Assembly (NCBI RefSeq): GCF_900100735.1
Contig: NZ_FNCJ01000008.1
Location: 186,001-250,000, forward strand
Length of the DNA stretch: 64,000 bases
Direction: 5' to 3'
DNA from: Paraburkholderia phenazinium
GTDB lineage: Bacteria; Pseudomonadota; Gammaproteobacteria; Burkholderiales; Burkholderiaceae
Shown: piece after piece, positions 44,335 to 52,590 of the stretch
Layout of the letters: every line of letters starts with the position of its first letter
Numbering within the stretch: position 1 is the stretch's first letter
Program-made: the position numbers and the translations under genes
The notes under the pieces: model-generated
Told to the model about the DNA's origin: nothing
The model's database searches: none
Seen by the model: only the letters and a program-made list of their open reading frames with translations

Positions 44335-45141
44335 TTACTCGCTGGCGTCCGCGTGGCCAGTCTGCGTCACATGCCATTGCGGCGGCCGCTTTTCGAGAAA
44401 CGCGTTGACGCCTTCGCGCTGATCCGGACCGTCGAACAGATCGACAAAGCGCTCGCGCTCCACTGCCAGCGCCGCCGAGCGCGGCACGCCATGACGGGCC
44501 TGGTGAATCAGGCTCTTGCTGAATGAAACGGCTTGCGGGCTGAGCGTGGTGACACGGGTCGCCATCGTCAGTGCGGCCTCGCGCGCCGCGCCCTTCTCCA
44601 CCACTTCTTCGACGAGGCCAATGCGCAGCGCCGTGGCGGCGTCGACACGCTCGCCGGTCAGGATCATCCGCTTGGCCCAGCCTTCACCGACCAGCCACGG
44701 CAGCGTCTGCGTGCCGCAACCGCACGGCAGCAGGCCGACTGCCGTTTCCGGCAACGCGAGCTGCGCATGCTGCTCGGCGATACGAATATCGCAGGCCAGC
44801 GCGCATTCGAGTCCGCCGCCCATCGCATAGCCGTTGATCGCGGCGATCACCACGGCACGCGCGTTCTGCAGCGTCTCGAAGGCGGCGCCGAAGCGTGCCG
44901 CGGCAGTGCGCGCCACTTCGCGATCGCCATCGGCGAAGGTGTTCAGATCGGCGCCGGCGCTAAAGAATTTCGGGCCGTCGCCGGTGATGACGATGGCGCG
45001 CACCCGCTCATCGGCATTCAGGCGTTCGACGGTGTGCTGCAGTTGCAGCAGGCCATCCGGCGTAAAGGCATTCGCCGGCGGGCGTTTCAGGGTCAAGAGC
45101 GCAATGGCGCCCTGGTTGGCGTAGTCGAGTTCGATCATCAT
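44335..45141 (-). CDS. Enoyl-CoA hydratase/isomerase family protein
   Basis: A 268-residue crotonase-fold enzyme. The oxyanion-hole segments are KFFSAGADLNTF and INGYAMGGGLECALACD. The hydratase glutamate position falls in LPETAVGLLPCGCGTQTL, where the second catalytic Glu (usually in PExxLGxxP) is Cys/Gly-rich, so activity may differ from classical hydration. It follows the acyl-CoA synthetase gene on the same strand with a 102-base gap holding a hairpin. Part of an acyl-CoA degradation set. Confidence 0.87.
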   Translation of the reverse strand: MMIELDYANQGAIALLTLKRPPANAFTPDGLLQLQHTVERLNADERVRAIVITGDGPKFFSAGADLNTFADGDREVARTAAARFGAAFETLQNARAVVIAAINGYAMGGGLECALACDIRIAEQHAQLALPETAVGLLPCGCGTQTLPWLVGEGWAKRMILTGERVDAATALRIGLVEEVVEKGAAREAALTMATRVTTLSPQAVSFSKSLIHQARHGVPRSAALAVERERFVDLFDGPDQREGVNAFLEKRPPQWHVTQTGHADASE

Positions 45142-45208
45142 CGGTTTCCGGGTGGAATGTCAGGGCAAGGGCCGCCGCGAGCGAGCGGCCCGTCGAAGTC
45201 GTGACTGC

Positions 45209-45237
45209 ACGGCAGCCTGCCGTCACACGGCAGGCTG
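45209..45237. terminator. 12-bp hairpin between acyl-CoA synthetase and hydratase genes
   Basis: GGCAGCCTGCCG-TCACA-CGGCAGGCTGCC is a perfect 12-bp stem with a 5-base loop, located just after the synthetase stop. It may reduce readthrough into the hydratase gene or stabilise the upstream mRNA. No T-run on the minus strand. Confidence 0.5.
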
Positions 45238-45242
45238 CCTGT

Positions 45243-46961
45243 CTATTTACCGTTCGAACTGGAGAGATCCGGGAAGTCCTCTTCCCAGTACTCGCCGGGC
45301 TCGCGGGCGGGCTGAGTCTCCCGTTCCAGTTCGCGGCGCCGCAGTTCGACGCGGCGGATCTTGCCGGAGATGGTCTTGGGCAAATCGCTGAACTGCAGGC
45401 GCCGGATCCGCTTGTACGGCGAGAGCTTTTCGCGCGAAAACTGGAATACGCTGCGCGCCAGTTCGGGGCTGGCTTCATAGCCATGCCGCAACGTGACGAA
45501 GGCTTTGGGTACCGACAGGCGCACCGCGTCGGCACTCGGCACCACTGCGGCTTCGGCAATCGCGTCGTGTTCGATCAGCACGCTCTCCAGCTCGAACGGG
45601 CTGAGCCGGTAATCGGACGACTTGAACACATCGTCGGCGCGGCCCACATACACGTAGTAGCCATCGTCGCGGCGCATCGCCACATCGGAGGTGTGGTAGT
45701 AGCCATTGCGCATCGCCTGCACCGTGGCGTTGGCGTTGTTCGCGTAGCCCGTCATCAGGCCAAGCGGACGGTGCGCCAGCGGCAAGGCGATTTCGCCTTC
45801 GCTCGCCGGGTGATCGTCGGCGTCGACCAGTTCGATCCGGTAGCCGGGCAAGGGCCGCCCCATCGAGCCGGCCACCACCGGCTGCCCGGGCGAGTTGCCG
45901 ATCTGGCAGGTGGTCTCGGTCTGGCCGAAGCCATCGCGGATCGTTACGTCCCAGGCATGACGCACGCGTTCGATAATCTCGGGATTCAACGGCTCGCCCG
46001 CGCCAACGATCTCGCGCAGCTTGACCGGATAATCTGCGAGCGGCTCCTGCACCAGCATGCGCCAGACGGTTGGCGGCGCGCACAGCGTCGTCACGCTGCA
46101 GCGCACCAGCACGTCGAGGGTTTCCCGCGGCACAAAGCGCGCGTAGTTGAAAACGAACACGCAAGCCTGTGCATTCCACGGCGCGTAGAAGCAGCTCCAT
46201 GCATGCTTGGCCCAGCCGGGCGAGCTGATATTCCAGTGGATATCGCCGGGTTGCAGGCCGATCCAGTACATCGTCGACAAATGGCCGACCGGATAGCTTT
46301 GATGCGTATGTTCGACGAGTTTAGGCTTCGACGTCGTACCCGAGGTGAAGTACAACAGCAGCGGATCGGTGGCGCGGGTCGGGCCGTCTGGCGTAAAGTG
46401 CGGCGCGGCATCGTAGGCGCCGGCCAGATCGATCCAGCCTGCGCGCGGCGTGCCGACGCAGACGCGCGTCAGCGGGATCTCAAGCCCCTCGAATTTCGCC
46501 AGCTCCGCGCTGTCCACCACGACGAATTTTGCCTCGCCGATCTGCACGCGGTCGCGCACATCGTCGGCGGAAAGCTGGGTGGTAGCGGGCAGCACGATGG
46601 CGCCGAGCTTCATCGCCGCCAGCATCACGTCCCAAAGTTCGACGCGGTTGGGCAGCATCAACAGCAGACGATCGCCGCGCCCCACGCCGATACCGCGCAG
46701 GAAATTCGCCATGCGCGCCGAGCGCTCCGACATCTGCGCATACGAATACTGGGTGCCCGCGCTGGCAGGATCGTCGACGATCCATAGCGCCGGTTTGTCG
46801 TTGTTCTGCGCGATCGCGTCGAAATAGTCGAGCGCCCAGTTGAACTCGTCGAGCGCCGGCCACGCGAACTCGCGATAGGCGCGCTCATAGTCGGTTCGAT
46901 GACGCAACAACAGGTCGCGGGCGTCGAGAAAGCGCTGCGTCGAAAGGGCCGGCACGGTCAT
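45243..46961 (-). CDS. AMP-binding acyl-CoA synthetase
   Basis: A 572-residue member of the ANL superfamily (acyl- or aryl-CoA ligase), which activates an acid with ATP and CoA. Motifs: P-loop LLYFTSGTTSKPKLVEHTH, GFGQTETTCQIG (adenine site), YYHTSDVAMRRDDGYYVYVGRADDVFKSS (hinge), and the C-terminal lysine in LPKTISGKIRRVEL. Sequence style is nearer to medium-chain or benzoate-type ligases than acetyl-CoA synthetase. It lies between the acyl-CoA dehydrogenase and hydratase genes, all minus strand. Confidence 0.9.
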   Translation of the reverse strand: MTVPALSTQRFLDARDLLLRHRTDYERAYREFAWPALDEFNWALDYFDAIAQNNDKPALWIVDDPASAGTQYSYAQMSERSARMANFLRGIGVGRGDRLLLMLPNRVELWDVMLAAMKLGAIVLPATTQLSADDVRDRVQIGEAKFVVVDSAELAKFEGLEIPLTRVCVGTPRAGWIDLAGAYDAAPHFTPDGPTRATDPLLLYFTSGTTSKPKLVEHTHQSYPVGHLSTMYWIGLQPGDIHWNISSPGWAKHAWSCFYAPWNAQACVFVFNYARFVPRETLDVLVRCSVTTLCAPPTVWRMLVQEPLADYPVKLREIVGAGEPLNPEIIERVRHAWDVTIRDGFGQTETTCQIGNSPGQPVVAGSMGRPLPGYRIELVDADDHPASEGEIALPLAHRPLGLMTGYANNANATVQAMRNGYYHTSDVAMRRDDGYYVYVGRADDVFKSSDYRLSPFELESVLIEHDAIAEAAVVPSADAVRLSVPKAFVTLRHGYEASPELARSVFQFSREKLSPYKRIRRLQFSDLPKTISGKIRRVELRRRELERETQPAREPGEYWEEDFPDLSSSNGK

Positions 46962-47012
46962 CGTTGTCTCCTGTCGACGGGAGTTAGCGCTTTAGCGATT
47001 ACTCCCGTCCCA

Positions 47013-47026
47013 TGCAACTTGTTGCA
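47013..47026. promoter_or_regulatory. Inverted repeat upstream of the acyl-CoA synthetase gene
   Basis: TGCAAC-TT-GTTGCA is a perfect 6-bp inverted repeat 52 bases upstream of the synthetase start. It could be an operator for a TetR- or FadR-like repressor. Its spacing to a promoter is unclear. Confidence 0.35.
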
Positions 47027-47066
47027 AGGTGGCGCGGATGCGCTCTATTGGCGATTTATTCTGCGC

Positions 47067-48200
47067 CTAAACCTGCCGCGCAATCACCATTCTTTGTACT
47101 TCGCTGGTGCCCTCGTAAATCTGCGTGATACGAGCATCGCGATAATGGCGCTCCACCGCATAGTCCTCGAGATAGCCGTAACCGCCGTGAATCTGGATGG
47201 CGTGCGAGCAGACTTCCTCGGCGATCTCGGAAGCATACAGCTTCGCCTGCGAGGCCTCGGACAGGCACGGCTTGCCCGCGCTGCGCAGCCGCGCCGCGTG
47301 ATGCACCAGGAGTCGCGCCGCATTCAGACGCGTTGTCATATCGGCCAGCATATTGGCGACCGACTGGTGTTCCTTAATAGCCTTACCGAACTGGGTCCGT
47401 TCATTGGCGTAGAGACGCGCAGCATCGAAAGCCGCCCGCGCGATACCCACCGCCTGCGCAGCAATGCCGATGCGCCCGCCTTCGAGGTTCGACAGGGCAA
47501 TGCGCAGCCCTTCACCGCGCTGGCCCAGCAGATTGGCCTCGGGCACGGCGCAGTCGTCGAGCGAGATCGGGCAGGTATCCGAGGCGCGGATACCGAGCTT
47601 GTGCTCAGGCCGGCCCACATTGAAACCGGGTGTATCGGTCGGCACGATGAAGGCCGACAGGCCGCGCTTGCCGAGCTCCGGGTCGGTCACGGCAAACACG
47701 ATGGCGATATTGGCCCGCGCGCCGTTGGTCACGAACTGCTTGCTGCCGTTGAGGATCCACTTGCCGTCGCGCAGCTCCGCCCGGGTGCGCAGGTTGTTGG
47801 CCTCCGAGCCGGCCTGCGGCTCGGTCAGGCAGAAAGCGCCAATCCGACGCCCGGTGGCGAGATCCTCCAGGTATTCTTTTTTCTGCGCCTCGTTGCCGAA
47901 GTTGAGAATCGGGCCGCAGCCCACCGAGTTGTGCACGCTCATCAGGGTCGCGCAGGAGGCACAGCCGGCGGCGATCTCTTCGAGCGCCAGCGCATAGGCC
48001 ACATAGTCGGTGTACGAACCACCCCACTCGGACGGCACGATCATGCCGAGGAAGCCCAGCTCGCCCATCTGCTTGACCACCTCGTCCGGCAGTTTCGCTT
48101 CGCGGTCCCATTGCGCCGCGTGGGGTGCAAGGCAATCGACTGAAAAGTCGCGTGCCGCGTCGCGGATCATCCGTTGGTCGTCAGTGTAGAAATTGTCCAT
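47067..48200 (-). CDS. Acyl-CoA dehydrogenase
   Basis: A 377-residue FAD-dependent acyl-CoA dehydrogenase that introduces the alpha-beta double bond. Signatures: GAFCLTEPQAGSEANNLRT, KQFVTNGARAN, ERTQFGKAIKEHQSVANMLADM and IQIHGGYGYLEDYAVERHYRDARITQIYEGTSE. The base Glu is in YEGTSE, as in short/medium-chain enzymes. It is divergent from the AraC regulator and leads a minus-strand set with the synthetase and hydratase. Together they could degrade a short or branched acid. Confidence 0.93.
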   Translation of the reverse strand: MDNFYTDDQRMIRDAARDFSVDCLAPHAAQWDREAKLPDEVVKQMGELGFLGMIVPSEWGGSYTDYVAYALALEEIAAGCASCATLMSVHNSVGCGPILNFGNEAQKKEYLEDLATGRRIGAFCLTEPQAGSEANNLRTRAELRDGKWILNGSKQFVTNGARANIAIVFAVTDPELGKRGLSAFIVPTDTPGFNVGRPEHKLGIRASDTCPISLDDCAVPEANLLGQRGEGLRIALSNLEGGRIGIAAQAVGIARAAFDAARLYANERTQFGKAIKEHQSVANMLADMTTRLNAARLLVHHAARLRSAGKPCLSEASQAKLYASEIAEEVCSHAIQIHGGYGYLEDYAVERHYRDARITQIYEGTSEVQRMVIARQV

Positions 48201-48468
48201 GATTCAGGCTTGCGTCTCCGTCCAGGTGTGGACAAGTGTAGGCAAGCTACTGGACAGCTTCGATGCTCTGCCCGATCATTCTGCGTGAGCGCATTTGCCA
48301 TCCCGGCATGGTTGAACAAGCTGGACCGGCATGCCGTTATGAGAATTGCATTATCCAGCCAAGGGATGGTTGAGCGCGTTTGCCACGCCACGGTTGCCGC
48401 CCCGTGTTTGGCGCGCCGCATTTTCCACCCGGCCACCAAGCCCATGCCCTGCACTTTGCTTTGACTCG

Positions 48469-49512
48469 ATGACTCCGAAAAACCATAAAGGGACGATCTC
48501 GCTGAGCCTCGTCGAAGAGACCCTCGCGCTGGCGCGCGCACGCGGGCTCGACGTGCTGCCGCTGATCGATGCGGCCGGCATCGCGCCGCAGATACTCAAC
48601 GCGCCCAGGAGCCGGGTCTCCTCGGCGCAATACGGCGCGCTCTGGGCCGGCATTGCCCGGGCGCTCGACGACGAATTTTTCGGCCAGGACTCGCACCCGA
48701 TGCGCTGCGGCAGTTTTATCGCCATGACCCAGTGCGCCCTGACGGCGCGCGACGGCGCCCATGCGCTGACCCGGGCGCTCAGCTTCATGCGTCTGATCCT
48801 CGACGATCTGAGCGCGCAGCTCAGCTCGGAGCCGGAGCGCGTGCGCCTCACGTTCAGTCATCGCGAAGGCACGCCGCAGCCGACCATGTTCGCCTACGCG
48901 ACCTACTTCATCCTTGTATACGGGCTGGTCTGCTGGCTGGTCGGCCGGCGCATTCCGTTGCTGACCGCGCGCTTTCGCTGTGCCGAACCGGCCGCGGCGC
49001 AAGAATACCGGCTGATGTTCTGCGAAGACATGCGCTTTAACCAGGACACCACCTATGTCGACCTGGCGCCAGCGTTTCTCGAACTGCCGGTGATCCAGAC
49101 GACGCAGTCGATCAAGCCGTTTCTGCGCGATGCACCAGGCAGCTTTGTGGTCAAGTACCGCAATCCGGGTTCGCTGGCCGCGCGGGTGCGCAAGCTGCTG
49201 CGCACCTTGCCGATGGCCGGCTGGCCGGCTGCCGACGAGATGGCGCAGCGCCTGCATCTGGCCGAAGCGACCATGCGGCGGCATCTCAAGCAAGAGGGCT
49301 ACACCTACCAGTCGATCAAGGACGATCTGCGGCGCGACATCGCAATCGGCGAACTGCAGGACAGCGGGCGCACGATTGCCGAGATTGCGGCGCGGGTGGG
49401 CTTTGCCGAGCCGAGTGCGTTCCATCGCGCGTTTCGCAAATGGACCGGCATGCGGCCGACCGACTACCGGCTGGCGCGGGGCAATCTCACGCATCCGGCT
49501 GAATCGGACTAA
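48469..49512 (+). CDS. AraC-family transcriptional regulator
   Basis: A 347-residue regulator with an N-terminal Arabinose_bd-like sensor (about residues 20-210) and a C-terminal AraC helix-turn-helix pair (RLHLAEATMRRHLKQEGYTYQSIKDDLRR and TIAEIAARVGFAEPSAFHRAFRKWTGMRPTDYR). The start ATG 48469 is taken from the family N-terminus; upstream in-frame codons look non-coding. It is divergent from the acyl-CoA dehydrogenase 268 bases away and is the likely activator of that catabolic set. Confidence 0.88.
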   Translation: MTPKNHKGTISLSLVEETLALARARGLDVLPLIDAAGIAPQILNAPRSRVSSAQYGALWAGIARALDDEFFGQDSHPMRCGSFIAMTQCALTARDGAHALTRALSFMRLILDDLSAQLSSEPERVRLTFSHREGTPQPTMFAYATYFILVYGLVCWLVGRRIPLLTARFRCAEPAAAQEYRLMFCEDMRFNQDTTYVDLAPAFLELPVIQTTQSIKPFLRDAPGSFVVKYRNPGSLAARVRKLLRTLPMAGWPAADEMAQRLHLAEATMRRHLKQEGYTYQSIKDDLRRDIAIGELQDSGRTIAEIAARVGFAEPSAFHRAFRKWTGMRPTDYRLARGNLTHPAESD

Positions 49513-49619
49513 GCTATAAACAGCAGGCCCGCCCTTTTTCCGGCCCGCGCCGCTCGATTGGGTTCGATAAGGCCTGGTAAGCTCCGGCCACCGTCGATGC
49601 GGCGCCCCGGCCGTTCGCG

Positions 49620-51119
49620 ATGAGAAAGTACCCGTTTCTCCCGTTTCGGCAATCCGGCCCGCGCCGCCGGCGTATCCCCGGCGGTCTTGCGCTCCGGTCC
49701 CTGCGCGGCATTGCCGCGCTAGGCCTCCTCTTGGCGTTCGCCGGCACCCTCTTTAGCGCTTCCACGCCCCGCCTCGAGGCCGCGGCAGCGCCCGGCAGCG
49801 TGGTGGTCATCCCCGTCAACGGCGCGATAGGCCCGGCTAGCGCCGACTTTATCGTGCGCGGCCTGCAACGCGCCGCGCAGGAGCGGGCGCAACTCGTGGT
49901 GCTGCAACTCGACACCCCCGGCGGCCTCGATACCTCGATGCGGCAGATCATCAAGGCGATCCTGGGCTCACCCGTGCCGGTGGCGGCGTTCGTGGGTCCA
50001 AGCGGGGCACGCGCCGCGAGCGCGGGCACCTATATCGTCTATGCCAGCCATCTCGCGGCGATGGCGCCAGGCACCAATCTCGGCGCCGCGACGCCGATCC
50101 AGCTCGGTATGGGCGGCGCCGAGCCGCCGGGCCAGAACGCCGCACCGCCCGGCCAAAGCTCCGCGCCAACCGACAGCCAATCGACCGAGACCCGCAAACA
50201 GGTCCACGACGCAGCCGCCTATATCCGCGGTCTCGCGCAACTGCGCGGCCGCAACGCCGACTGGGGCGAACATGCCGTGCGCGAAGCCGTGAGCCTGTCG
50301 GCCAACGAAGCGCTGGCGCAGCATGTGATCGACCTGACCGCCCGCGACGTGCCCGACCTGCTGCGCCAGCTCGACGGCCGCACGGTCAATACCGCGTCGG
50401 GCGACCAGCGGCTGAACACGGCCAATGCGCCCATCACCACGCTAGAACAGGACTGGCGCAGCCATTTCCTTGCCGTCATCACGGACCCGAACGTAGCCTT
50501 GATTCTGCTGATGATCGGCATGTATGGCCTGTTCTTCGAGTTCGCCAATCCGGGCTTCGTGCTGCCCGGGGTGGTGGGCGCCATCAGCCTGCTGATCGGC
50601 CTCTTTGCGATGCAGATGCTGCCTATCAACTACGTGGGTCTCGCCCTGATCTTTCTGGGCCTCGCCTTCCTGATTGCCGAAGCGTTTCTGCCTACCTTCG
50701 GCGCGCTCGGCTTTGGCGGCATTGTGGCCTTCGTGGTCGGCGGGCTCATGCTGATCGATACCGACGTGCCCGGCTACGGCATTCCGCTGCCGGTGATCGC
50801 GGCCGTTACCGCGTTCAGTGCGCTATTCGTTTTCACCGTATCGAGCGTGGCCATGCGCGCCCGCCGCCGGCCGGTGGTGACCGGTTCGGAGGCGTTGATC
50901 GGCAGCGTGGGCGTGGTGCTCGACGGCGGCCTCGTGCCGCATGGCAACTCGGCGGCGGGCGAAGGCTGGGCGCGGGTCCATGGCGAGCGCTGGCAGGTGT
51001 GCAGCGCGGCGCCGCTTGCGCCGGGCCACGCGGTGCGCGTGACGGGCAGGCGCGGCCTGACGCTCACCGTCGTACCGACTGAGGGACCACAAAAATCACA
51101 ATACGGAGAACGCTCATGA
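49620..51119 (+). CDS. NfeD-family membrane serine protease
   Basis: A 499-residue protein of the long NfeD class: N-terminal signal/anchor (residues 28-55), a ClpP-like protease domain (VVVLQLDTPGGLDTSM; probable nucleophile in GARAASAGTYIV; probable Lys in RKQVHDAAAYIRGL), four or five membrane helices (about 290-400), and a C-terminal soluble OB-fold. These proteases cleave stomatin-like partners. The stop overlaps the slipin gene by 4 bases, the classical nfeD-slipin pair. The insert between about residues 167 and 190 is Pro/Gln/Ser-rich. Confidence 0.88.
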   Translation: MRKYPFLPFRQSGPRRRRIPGGLALRSLRGIAALGLLLAFAGTLFSASTPRLEAAAAPGSVVVIPVNGAIGPASADFIVRGLQRAAQERAQLVVLQLDTPGGLDTSMRQIIKAILGSPVPVAAFVGPSGARAASAGTYIVYASHLAAMAPGTNLGAATPIQLGMGGAEPPGQNAAPPGQSSAPTDSQSTETRKQVHDAAAYIRGLAQLRGRNADWGEHAVREAVSLSANEALAQHVIDLTARDVPDLLRQLDGRTVNTASGDQRLNTANAPITTLEQDWRSHFLAVITDPNVALILLMIGMYGLFFEFANPGFVLPGVVGAISLLIGLFAMQMLPINYVGLALIFLGLAFLIAEAFLPTFGALGFGGIVAFVVGGLMLIDTDVPGYGIPLPVIAAVTAFSALFVFTVSSVAMRARRRPVVTGSEALIGSVGVVLDGGLVPHGNSAAGEGWARVHGERWQVCSAAPLAPGHAVRVTGRRGLTLTVVPTEGPQKSQYGERS

Positions 51120-51889
51120 TCGGTTTCACATTCGGCTTCGGCAGCATTCTGATCGTACTGGCGGCGATCCTGATCGCCTCGTCGATCCGCATCTTTCGTG
51201 AATACGAACGCGGGGTCGTGTTTATGCTCGGGCGCTTCTGGAAGGTCAAGGGCCCCGGGCTGGTGCTGATTATCCCGATCGTCCAGCAAGTGGTGCGGAT
51301 GGATCTGCGCACCGTCGTGTTCGATGTGCCGCCGCAGGACGTGATTACGCGCGACAACGTCTCGGTCAAGGTCAACGCCGTGGTGTATTTCCGCGTGGTC
51401 GATCCGGAGCGCGCCGTGATTCAGGTTGCCAAATACTTCGAAGCGACCAGCCAATTGTCGCAGACCACCCTGCGCGCCGTGCTCGGCAAGCACGAACTCG
51501 ACGATCTGCTGGCCGCTCGCGAACAGCTCAACGCGGATATCCAGAAGGTGCTCGATGCGCAAACCGACGCCTGGGGCATCAAGGTGGCGATCGTCGAAAT
51601 CAAGCATGTGGATATCAACGAAACGATGATCCGCGCCATCGCGCGCCAGGCCGAAGCCGAACGCGAGCGGCGCGCCAAGGTGATTCATGCGGAGGGCGAG
51701 TTGCAGGCCTCGCAACACCTGCTGGAGGCGGCGCAGACGCTGGCGCGGCAACCGCAGGCCATGCAGTTGCGTTATTTGCAGACGCTTACGACGATCGCCG
51801 CGGACAAGAATTCGACCATCGTGTTTCCGCTGCCGATCGACTTGCTGAATGCCGTGCTCGACCGGCTCGGCAAGCCATCCGTGTCGTGA
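51116..51889 (+). CDS. Slipin (stomatin/SPFH-family membrane protein)
   Basis: A 257-residue SPFH/Band-7 protein. An N-terminal membrane hairpin (residues 8-24) precedes EYERGVVFMLGRFWKVKGPGLVLI and the SPFH core (DVPPQDVITRDNVSVKVNAVVYFRV). A coiled coil (about 165-215) drives oligomerisation. It starts inside the nfeD stop codon (ATGA). The pair is thought to organise membrane domains and quality control. No C-terminal hydrophobic cleavage segment as in PH1511 is obvious. Confidence 0.92.
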   Translation: MIGFTFGFGSILIVLAAILIASSIRIFREYERGVVFMLGRFWKVKGPGLVLIIPIVQQVVRMDLRTVVFDVPPQDVITRDNVSVKVNAVVYFRVVDPERAVIQVAKYFEATSQLSQTTLRAVLGKHELDDLLAAREQLNADIQKVLDAQTDAWGIKVAIVEIKHVDINETMIRAIARQAEAERERRAKVIHAEGELQASQHLLEAAQTLARQPQAMQLRYLQTLTTIAADKNSTIVFPLPIDLLNAVLDRLGKPSVS

Positions 51890-51956
51890 GCCGCGCTTAT
51901 TCCGCAGCACGCAATGATGCTTTGCAGATTCCCCCCTTCTGAGGTGGGGAAGCGAA

Positions 51957-51971
51957 CCCTAAAATTTAGGG
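51957..51971. promoter_or_regulatory. Inverted repeat before the DUF4148 gene
   Basis: CCCTAAA-A-TTTAGGG is a 7-bp inverted repeat with one central base, ending 30 bases before the DUF4148 start. Position and symmetry suggest an operator. No matching repeat was noticed elsewhere in the window. Confidence 0.4.
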
Positions 51972-52001
51972 ATTATCCTGATTGCTCGATTGGAGCGTGT
52001 T

Positions 52002-52262
52002 ATGAAAGCCATTTCTCACATTAGCTTGGCTGCGCTGCTTGCGGCCTGCTGCGTCACAACCGCTTTTGCGCAGGCACAAGGGGCTTGCAACCCGAATGGG
52101 CCGAAGACGCGCGCTGAAGTCAGGGCGGATCTGACGCAGTGGCGTGCCGCCGGCTATGACCCGCTCGACTGGGCCGACTACCCGGAAAACGCACAACGCG
52201 CGGGCCGGATCGTCGCGCAGCAGCGCGCTGCGGCGGGCAATGCCGGGGCCTGCGCGCAGTAA
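52002..52262 (+). CDS. DUF4148 exported protein
   Basis: An 86-residue secreted protein. The signal peptide runs to about residue 24 (ALLAACCVTTAFAQAQ), and the mature part holds KTRAEVRADLTQWRAAGYDPLDW, the DUF4148 signature. The family is abundant in Burkholderia-like genomes and has no known function. The start ATG 52002 has GGAG upstream. A CxxxxxxC pair in the mature form (GACN... GACAQ) could form a disulfide. Probably monocistronic. Confidence 0.82.
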   Translation: MKAISHISLAALLAACCVTTAFAQAQGACNPNGPKTRAEVRADLTQWRAAGYDPLDWADYPENAQRAGRIVAQQRAAAGNAGACAQ

Positions 52263-52359
52263 GCAGGCTCGTTTGAGGCGTCCAGCGCGCGGTTGGCCCG
52301 CCTTCCCCTTCGGCAAGGTATCATTTCGCCCCTTCGATACCGGCGGCCCCACGCCACGC

Positions 52360-52417
52360 CCTGACGTGACTGTCCGAAGCGGCGTCCCTGAGGACACCCC
52401 TGAGTGACGCCGTCAGG
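52360..52417 (+). promoter_or_regulatory. Structured element upstream of the purine permease
   Basis: In the 328-base gap before the NCS2 permease, CCTGAC (52360-52365) pairs with GTCAGG (52412-52417), and GGCGTC (52381-52386) pairs with GACGCC (52406-52411), which is directly adjacent. The two stems would stack, leaving a 15-base side loop and a loop with two CCTGAG repeats. It does not match any riboswitch class I know. It may be a regulatory leader or chance. Nothing else is seen in this gap. Confidence 0.3.
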
Positions 52418-52590
52418 TTGCCCCCGAACTGTTGCATCCGCTCCACGGCAGACGTGGCCGTGCGGTACTTCACCGGTAATCGTGACTACAATCCGCCCGT
52501 AGCGCTGTGCGCGCGCCTGCCGTCATCAGAAGCGGCAGCGCGTGACAACCACCATAACAAACGACTTCATCACGACCCGGAACTCGCCTC

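Noticed and set aside
45201..46787. Long plus-strand frame opposite the acyl-CoA synthetase
   Set aside because: Composition shadow of the conserved minus-strand gene.
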